DNA of 5,923 bases from Pseudomonadota bacterium. Its GTDB lineage: Bacteria > Pseudomonadota > Gammaproteobacteria > Acidiferrobacterales > Acidiferrobacteraceae. Of this stretch, positions 1-5,923 are shown piece by piece. The first letter of the stretch is position 1; every line of letters begins with the position of its first letter. The notes under the pieces were generated by a model. The model did no database searches. It saw only the letters and a list, made by a program, of their open reading frames with translations, and was not told where the DNA came from. Where the stretch lies: assembly GCA_021795255.1 (NCBI GenBank), contig JAJYPQ010000269.1:1-5923 (forward strand), given 5' to 3'. A program made the position numbers and the translations under genes.

Positions 1-1339
<1,339 letters not shown>

Positions 1340-1355
1340 CTAACGCAAACGCTCG

Positions 1356-4300
1356 TCATTTACCACTAAAGACGCGTTGGATCGCATCACTCAGATCATG
1401 CAACTGATAGGGTTTGGTGATCGCGCCGCTAAAACCGAAACGCCGATAATCCGATACGATCGGGTCGTTGTAGTAACCGCTCGAGACGATGGCGCGAACG
1501 TCGGGATCAATCTCTTGCAGGCGTTTTAAGCACTCCTCGCCGCCCATGCCGGCCGGCACGGTCAGATCCAGGATGACCGCGGTAAAGGGGCTGTTCTGCT
1601 TTCTTGCCTCCTCATAGCGGGCGATCGCCTCGGACCCGTCGCGAGCCGCCTCCACCTGATAACCGAGGTGGCGGAGCAAGGCCGTCACGACCTGCAGCAA
1701 GCTCGGTTCGTCGTCCATGACCAGCACCCGCCCAGCCTGCTCCCGGCCCTTTTCCAGAGCCGGTCTGGCCGCCGGTGTCCCTTGGGCCGGCAAAAAGATA
1801 TCAAAACGTGTGCCGCGCCCCTCCTCGGATTGGACCCGAATCACGCCCTCGTGGCGACGGATAATGGAGTAGGTGGTCGCAAGCCCAAGCCCCGTGCGCC
1901 CCTCCTTGGTCGTAAAATAGGGATCGAAGATCTTGTCGATATGACCCCTCGCTATGCCCACGCCCTCGTCCGAGATCACGAGCTGCACATAGCGTCCTGG
2001 CGGCAAAGATATGGATTCCTGGTCGTGCAACTCGGCGTTTTCGGCGCGAATGTGGATGAGCCCGCCGCTTGGCATGGCTTGCGTTGCGTTAATCACGAGA
2101 TTATTGATCGCCTGACTCAGTTGTCCCGGATCGAAGGCCAGCGTCCAGAGATCGTCGTCGATCGAGAGGGTGCACTTCACGTTTGAGCCGGCGAGGGCAA
2201 ACGGCACCGCCTCGCGTAACAAATCGGCGAGCGAACCGGGCTTTTTGACCGGGGCTCCCCCCTTGGCGAAGGTCAGAAGCTGCTGCGTGAGGCCGCGCGC
2301 CCGCCAGGCCGCCTTCTCGGCCTCGCTCAGGGCGTGCGCCACCCGGTCATGGGCGCTCGTATGCATCTTGGCGAGCGCGATATTGCCGATGACCGCCGTC
2401 AGGATGTTGTTGAAGTCGTGCGCTATGCCGCCTGCCAGCACCCCCACAGACTCGAGCTTTTGGGCCTTCAGAAAGTCCTCTTCGAGCTTCTGCTGGGAAG
2501 AGATGTCGCGAAACACGATCACAGCCCCCGCGATCCGGCTCGCGCGGTCGCGCACCGGGGCTGCGGTATAGGCCACGACCCGCTCGGTGCCGTCGCGAGC
2601 GCGCAAGATCGCCCGGTCACCAGGCCCCAGCAATTCCCCGGTCCGCAAGACCCGGGCCGCGGGGTCGGTCAGCGGTACCCGGGAACGGGTATCGCTGACG
2701 CAGAACACGGCGTTAAGGGACCGCCCCAAGGCCTCTTCTTGGGGCCAGCCCGTGAGCATGTGCGCGACCCGGTTGAAAAGTACCACACATCCGTTGATGT
2801 CGGTCGTAACGACCCCTTCCCCTAGGCTATTGAGGGTCACGGCGAGCCGCTCCTTCTCGCGCTCGAGAAGCTCGCTCGCGGTCCGTTCGCGGGTAATGTC
2901 GGTGGCCGCAGCGATCCATTCGCGACACCGGCGCCCGCTGTCGAAAAGCGGCAAAAGACGCATCACCACACGCCTGTGGCCACCGCTATGAAACACAAGG
3001 TCGACCTCGGCCGTAATCGGCCTCGGGTCGGCTACGGCCGCCAAAAAGGTGCGGCGCAAGGCGTCCTTCTCGGTCGCCCTCACGGCATCAAGCCAACCCC
3101 ACCCGGCGACATCGGCCACCGACTGTCCGGTAAAGGCGCGCCAATGCCCCATATCGTCTATCGCTCGTCCTTGCGCATCGAGTACCCACACGATCTGGGC
3201 GGTCGCCTCCATCAAGGATCGATACCGGGCCTCGCTTATCGCCAAAGCCTCCTCGGCCCGCTTGCGCTCCTCGAGTTCTTCGCGGGCCGCCCGATAGAGG
3301 CGGGCGTTCTCGACTGCGATCGCGCCTTGCTGGGCGATTTCCTTGGCCAAGGGCACATCGGCCTCGGTATAGCGACGCGAACCGGAGCCCAGAAGCACGA
3401 AACTGATCACGCCGACCGTGCGCCCGCTCACGCGCAAGGGGAGACGCAGAAGCGAGCGCAAATTCAAGGAGGCGAGAAACTCACGGTCTGCCGCATCCTG
3501 CACGGTGGCATCGATCAGCGCTTGATCGATCTGCGGCAAAAGCTGCATCTCGCCGGTCCGCGCCACCTCCGCTGCGGTCATCTGCCTTATCTCGGTGTCC
3601 CAACGCAAGGCCGCGATGCGTCGTGCCAGGCCGGGGATGGTGTGGGCGGCCCCCCGCCTTTCGAGTCGGCCATCGGGTTGCACGACATCGACTGTGCACC
3701 AATCGGCGAACGCCGGCACGACCACCTCGGCCAAGTTCGTAAGCGTGGATTCGTAATCCAGGCTTTCGGTTACGCGCCGCGCCACCTCGCTCAAAAACTG
3801 CCCCGACTCCCCTCTTCCCCGGCGCTCATAAATCGGTACGCAGGTCCCAAACCAGCGATTCAGGGCTGCCCCTATATACTGCGGCTCGGCCTGTAGACGA
3901 TGCCACTGCCACTCCCCGGTCTGGGTTCGCAACCGGACTTCGACGTCGAACGATTGGCCGTCGCGCAAGGCCTGTTCCCAAGAGCTTTGAGCCGCCGCTC
4001 GATCCTCGGGATGCGTAAGGCTCTGCCAACCGACGCGGAGCAACTCGGCTTGCGACACCCCGGCGAAAAGACCCCACCTCCGGTTATAGTGATCGATGAC
4101 CCCGTCGGCCCGTGCCGACCAAACCATTTGCGGGAGCACCTCGGTCCCGATGAAGGCCGGTCGTTGCCCTAGGTGTATATCCGGCGGGGATTCCGGCTCG
4201 GACGAACGGGAGACCGCCTGATGCGCCTCTATGGCATGCGCCAAGGCCTCGCATAGGCGATCCTCTTGCGGCGGGCTCACGATCCAACGCGCACTGCGAA

Positions 4301-4634
4301 GGGCAACGCTATCATGGAGGCGGCGCGTGACTTGAAGACCTATCCCTTCTTCTGTCACAAACAGGATGGGGATGAGAGGATTGGCGCCATAGACGCGCTC
4401 GGCGATTTCTAAGGGATCGTCGGCCGCGGCATCGAGCACCACGGCGGACGGACGCTGTGTGGGTGCGTTTATGGTCTTCGTCAGAAATCGCAAGGCCCCC
4501 GGCAAGCCTCGATACCGGCGAAGCGCCAAACCCAAGCGTTCACCGCAGCGCGCGACGCATGCGAGGTCGGAGTCGACGCGCGCGTCGATAACAAGTATGG
4601 TGTTTGACAAGTTGGCCGTCCTGACAGGAACCAC
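1356..4634 (-). CDS. Cytoplasmic hybrid sensor histidine kinase (REC-like/PAS/GAF/PAS/PAS/HisKA/HATPase/REC)
   Basis: A 1092-residue hybrid kinase that should autophosphorylate on His and pass phosphate to its own receiver; signal and final target are unknown. Domains by eye: a receiver-like fold at about 10-135; PAS 163-270 (MVWSARADGVIDHYN); GAF about 280-445 (ADWCTVDVV, RRYTEADVPLAKEIA), ending in a likely coiled coil 443-466; PAS 468-583; PAS 594-712 (LNSLGEGVVTTDINGCVVLFN); HisKA with GGIAHDFNN and phosphoacceptor His739; HATPase with N-box Asn845/Asn849, G1 DEGVGI (889-894), F-box IFDPYFTTK (902-910) and G2 GRTGLGLAT (912-920); C-terminal receiver with DDE (974-976), phospho-Asp1023 and Lys1074 in ITKP. 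All kinase residues look intact. No signal peptide or membrane helix is seen, so it is probably a soluble sensor. The long reading frame opens at GTG 4634, but TTG 4610 has a better Shine-Dalgarno. It sits between queA and tgt in the same orientation, without a partner regulator in view. Kinase class is certain; no gene name is recognised. Confidence 0.95.
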   Translation of the reverse strand: MVPVRTANLSNTILVIDARVDSDLACVARCGERLGLALRRYRGLPGALRFLTKTINAPTQRPSAVVLDAAADDPLEIAERVYGANPLIPILFVTEEGIGLQVTRRLHDSVALRSARWIVSPPQEDRLCEALAHAIEAHQAVSRSSEPESPPDIHLGQRPAFIGTEVLPQMVWSARADGVIDHYNRRWGLFAGVSQAELLRVGWQSLTHPEDRAAAQSSWEQALRDGQSFDVEVRLRTQTGEWQWHRLQAEPQYIGAALNRWFGTCVPIYERRGRGESGQFLSEVARRVTESLDYESTLTNLAEVVVPAFADWCTVDVVQPDGRLERRGAAHTIPGLARRIAALRWDTEIRQMTAAEVARTGEMQLLPQIDQALIDATVQDAADREFLASLNLRSLLRLPLRVSGRTVGVISFVLLGSGSRRYTEADVPLAKEIAQQGAIAVENARLYRAAREELEERKRAEEALAISEARYRSLMEATAQIVWVLDAQGRAIDDMGHWRAFTGQSVADVAGWGWLDAVRATEKDALRRTFLAAVADPRPITAEVDLVFHSGGHRRVVMRLLPLFDSGRRCREWIAAATDITRERTASELLEREKERLAVTLNSLGEGVVTTDINGCVVLFNRVAHMLTGWPQEEALGRSLNAVFCVSDTRSRVPLTDPAARVLRTGELLGPGDRAILRARDGTERVVAYTAAPVRDRASRIAGAVIVFRDISSQQKLEEDFLKAQKLESVGVLAGGIAHDFNNILTAVIGNIALAKMHTSAHDRVAHALSEAEKAAWRARGLTQQLLTFAKGGAPVKKPGSLADLLREAVPFALAGSNVKCTLSIDDDLWTLAFDPGQLSQAINNLVINATQAMPSGGLIHIRAENAELHDQESISLPPGRYVQLVISDEGVGIARGHIDKIFDPYFTTKEGRTGLGLATTYSIIRRHEGVIRVQSEEGRGTRFDIFLPAQGTPAARPALEKGREQAGRVLVMDDEPSLLQVVTALLRHLGYQVEAARDGSEAIARYEEARKQNSPFTAVILDLTVPAGMGGEECLKRLQEIDPDVRAIVSSGYYNDPIVSDYRRFGFSGAITKPYQLHDLSDAIQRVFSGK
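4619..4622 (-). promoter_or_regulatory. Candidate Shine-Dalgarno supporting a TTG start at 4610 for the kinase
   Basis: AGGA on the minus strand lies 8 nt before an in-frame TTG (4610-4608). Starting there gives a protein beginning MSNTILVID, a natural beginning for a receiver-like domain. The longer GTG start at 4634 has only a distant GAGG, 12 nt upstream and inside a palindrome. The choice changes the protein by just 8 residues, and the sequence alone does not settle it. Confidence 0.45.
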
Positions 4635-4644
4635 AGCTTCAACC

Positions 4645-4662
4645 GGCCTCGGCGCCTAGGCC
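4645..4662. repeat. 18-bp near-perfect palindrome before the kinase gene
   Basis: GGCCTCGGCGCCTAGGCC reads almost the same on both strands, with a single mismatched pair (positions 6 and 13) and the centre GGCGCC. It lies 10 bp before the GTG at 4634 and contains the GAGG that would serve that start. It could be a site for a dimeric regulator or a small mRNA structure hiding the ribosome site. It could also be chance in GC-rich DNA. Confidence 0.4.
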
Positions 4663-4663
4663 A

Positions 4664-4694
4664 TCCGCCTAAAGCCCCTCGGACTTTCGGCGGA
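4664..4694 (-). other. Stem-loop in the queA-kinase gap
   Basis: Two 11-nt arms (4664-4674 and 4684-4694) are complementary with one mismatch (4670 with 4688) around a 9-nt loop. In the minus-strand transcript the hairpin forms 20 nt after the queA stop codon and 29 nt before the kinase GTG. No run of U follows it on either strand, so it is not a standard intrinsic terminator. It could be a processing or stability element, or a weak attenuator between queA and the kinase. Confidence 0.5.
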
Positions 4695-4714
4695 GGGAAT
4701 CGGCCCCGCCCTAA

Positions 4715-5740
4715 TCACAAGAGCAGCATGGCGTCCCCGTAGCTGAAAAACCGATAGCGCTTGTCCACGGCGCGTCGATAAGCCGTCATCACAAGTTCGG
4801 TCCCCGCCAGCGCGGATACCAGCATGAGAAGGGTTGACCGCGGCAAATGAAAGTTGGTTATAAGCCCTTCGGTAATCCGAAACTCAAAACCCGGGCGAAT
4901 AAAGAGATCGGTGTCGCCGACAAAGGGCGCAAGCGTCCCGCCACGAGCGGCCGATTCTAGGGCGCGGGCGGATGTGGTTCCGACCGCAATGACCCGCCCC
5001 CCACGCGCTCGCGCGGCGGTGATGGCCTCGACACAGGCCGCATCGACTACGACCCGCTCGGGGTGCAGACGGCCGCTCGCCAAGTTTTCCGGTCGCAACG
5101 GCCGAAAGGTCCCGGCGCCGACATGCAAGGTAATGAAGGCGCGCGCGATTCCGCCTGCCGCCAAGGCGCTCATGAGACCCTCATCGAAGTGCAGCCCCGC
5201 GGTTGGGGCCGCGACTGCACCGGGCGTGCGGGCATAGATCGTCTGGTAGCGACTGCGGTCGGCGTCTGTGTCTTGGCGCGTAATATAGGGGGGTAAGGGC
5301 ATATGCCCTACCCGCTCGATGAGTTCCCGCGGATCCTCGCCGTTTGGGGCACTAAAACACACTTCGGTGAGTTCCCCCTGACGTTCTCCGACAGTGGCCC
5401 GCAAGCCGCCCTCGAGCGTAAGGGTCTCACCGACGCGCGGCGCTTTACTGGCACGCAAGGCGACATGGGCCCGAGGCCCTTCCAGAAAACGCTCAAGCAA
5501 GAGTTCGACCCGCCCACCCGTAGGACGCGTGCCGTAGAGCCGGGCGGGGATCACGCGCGTATCGTTAAAGACCAAAATATCGCATGGCCGCAGAAACTCC
5601 ATGAGATCAACAAACATCCGATCAGAAAGCACCTGAGTGGTTCGGTTAACCACCATAAGACGACTTGCCGAGCGCGGTGTGACCGGAGTCTGGGCGATGA
5701 GTTCGGGCGGCAGATCGTAGTCGAAGGCGGCAGGAATCAT
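4715..5740 (-). CDS. queA: S-adenosylmethionine:tRNA ribosyltransferase-isomerase (QueA)
   Basis: QueA acts after Tgt: it moves and isomerises the ribosyl group of S-adenosylmethionine onto preQ1-34 in tRNA, making epoxyqueuosine. The 341-residue protein matches E. coli QueA along its length. Conserved blocks are FDYDLPPELIAQTP (6-19), FNDTRVIPARL (58-68), GHMPLPPYI (145-153), GAVAAPTAGLHF (174-185), TLHVGAGTF (204-212), GTTSARALES (254-263), TNFHLP (295-300) and RYRFFSYGDAM (328-338). The protein stops three residues after GDAM, so the C-terminal tail of the E. coli enzyme (356 residues) is shorter here; this is probably ordinary variation. The ATG at 5740 is the only start that keeps the conserved N-terminus, yet no Shine-Dalgarno precedes it (CCGGTCCCCT). 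A TATAAT lies just upstream, suggesting a very short leader. It is the first gene of the minus-strand cluster and divergent from tRNA-Leu. Confidence 0.97.
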   Translation of the reverse strand: MIPAAFDYDLPPELIAQTPVTPRSASRLMVVNRTTQVLSDRMFVDLMEFLRPCDILVFNDTRVIPARLYGTRPTGGRVELLLERFLEGPRAHVALRASKAPRVGETLTLEGGLRATVGERQGELTEVCFSAPNGEDPRELIERVGHMPLPPYITRQDTDADRSRYQTIYARTPGAVAAPTAGLHFDEGLMSALAAGGIARAFITLHVGAGTFRPLRPENLASGRLHPERVVVDAACVEAITAARARGGRVIAVGTTSARALESAARGGTLAPFVGDTDLFIRPGFEFRITEGLITNFHLPRSTLLMLVSALAGTELVMTAYRRAVDKRYRFFSYGDAMLLL

Positions 5741-5750
5741 AGGGGACCGG

Positions 5751-5756
5751 ATTATA
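5751..5756 (-). promoter_or_regulatory. Putative -10 element of the queA promoter
   Basis: A perfect TATAAT on the minus strand ends 10 nt before the queA ATG. Transcription would begin about 6-8 nt after it, leaving a leader of roughly 2-5 nt. No good -35 is seen: the best partner is CAAACA at 5773-5778 with a 16-bp spacer, sharing only ACA with the consensus. The motif and position fit a promoter, since queA starts the divergent transcription unit, but function is inferred. Confidence 0.55.
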
Positions 5757-5771
5757 CAGAAGCTCGCGGTG

Positions 5772-5799
5772 TTGTTTGCAGAATAAAACCGGCTATACT
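5772..5799 (+). promoter_or_regulatory. Putative sigma-70 promoter of tRNA-Leu
   Basis: TTGTTT (5772-5777) and TATACT (5794-5799) are separated by 16 bp. The predicted start is about 5805-5807, immediately before the mature tRNA 5' end. The bases after the -10 are GCGCGTGC, a GC-rich discriminator of the type found in promoters of stable RNAs under stringent control. The -35 is only half-matched, so this is a moderate-confidence call. Confidence 0.6.
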
Positions 5800-5807
5800 G
5801 CGCGTGC

Positions 5808-5894
5808 GCCGGGATGGCGGAACTGGCAGACGCGCCGGACTCAAAATCCGGTGGTAGAGATACCGTGTGGGTTCGACCCCCTCTCCCGGCACCA
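5808..5894 (+). tRNA. tRNA-Leu, anticodon CAA (reads UUG)
   Basis: The 87-nt gene folds as a class II tRNA. The acceptor stem GCCGGGA (5808-5814) pairs with TCCCGGC (5884-5890), followed by discriminator A and encoded CCA (5892-5894). The D arm lies around 5817-5833. The anticodon stem CCGGA/TCCGG (5835-5839/5847-5851) carries the loop CTCAAAA with anticodon CAA at 5842-5844. The long variable arm has stem GGTA/TACC (5853-5856/5861-5864) around GAGA, as expected for leucine tRNAs with A73. The T arm is GTGGG (5867-5871), loop TTCGACC, CCCTC (5879-5883), with one U-U opposition at positions 50 and 64. It is transcribed away from queA. Queuosine enzymes do not act on this tRNA, so the neighbourhood is not functional. 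The last 29 bases of the window after it are AT-rich with no visible terminator. Confidence 0.97.
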
Positions 5895-5923
5895 ATAAAA
5901 ACAAAGAGTTAGCTGTTGCATAC

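Noticed and set aside
2976..3896. 306-codon open frame on the plus strand opposite the kinase
   Set aside because: It is antisense to the GAF/PAS region of an unmistakable kinase, has no recognisable domain, and its low-complexity Gly/Arg/His-rich composition is typical of GC-rich shadow frames.
4664..4694. Intrinsic terminator between queA and the kinase
   Set aside because: The stem is good but neither side has a U-tract, so I list it only as a stem-loop.
5738..5760. preQ1 riboswitch controlling queA
   Set aside because: The apparent leader is only a few nucleotides and no aptamer-like structure is present upstream of the start.
5303..5857. Plus-strand frame running through queA and into tRNA-Leu
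   Set aside because: It crosses the divergent promoter region and ends inside the tRNA; both real features explain the sequence.

Overview
This is a GC-rich window (clearly above 50% G+C by eye) with the conserved proteobacterial queuosine/Sec cluster on the minus strand. The conserved order queA, tgt, yajC, the protein sequences and the tRNA-Leu with encoded CCA point to a gammaproteobacterium or close relative. Genus and species cannot be read from the sequence.

Layout from right to left, the direction of transcription of the main cluster: a divergent promoter region (about 5741-5807) separates a plus-strand tRNA-Leu(CAA) gene (5808-5894) from queA (5740-4715). After an 82-bp gap holding two inverted repeats comes a large cytoplasmic hybrid sensor histidine kinase (4634-1356). 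It is followed after 25 bp by tgt (1330-149). Tgt ends in an ATGATG overlap with the start of yajC (152 to beyond the left edge). secD and secF would be expected just outside the left edge. No stretch over 300 bases lacks a gene, and coding density is very high.

How the genes fit together: Tgt exchanges the wobble guanine (G34) of GUN-anticodon tRNAs for preQ1. QueA then converts the inserted preQ1 to epoxyqueuosine using S-adenosylmethionine. YajC is the small membrane partner of SecDF in protein export, and its place after tgt is traditional rather than functional. The kinase is the unusual resident. It reads as receiver-like / PAS / GAF / PAS / PAS / HisKA / HATPase / receiver with no membrane segment, placed between two genes that are usually adjacent. 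No response regulator with an output domain lies in the window, so its pathway is unknown.

Nothing here is a clearly new system. The points most worth a second look are the kinase insertion, its degenerate N-terminal receiver-like domain and ambiguous start, the inverted repeats just before it, and the back-to-back queA/tRNA-Leu promoters with an apparently near-leaderless queA transcript.
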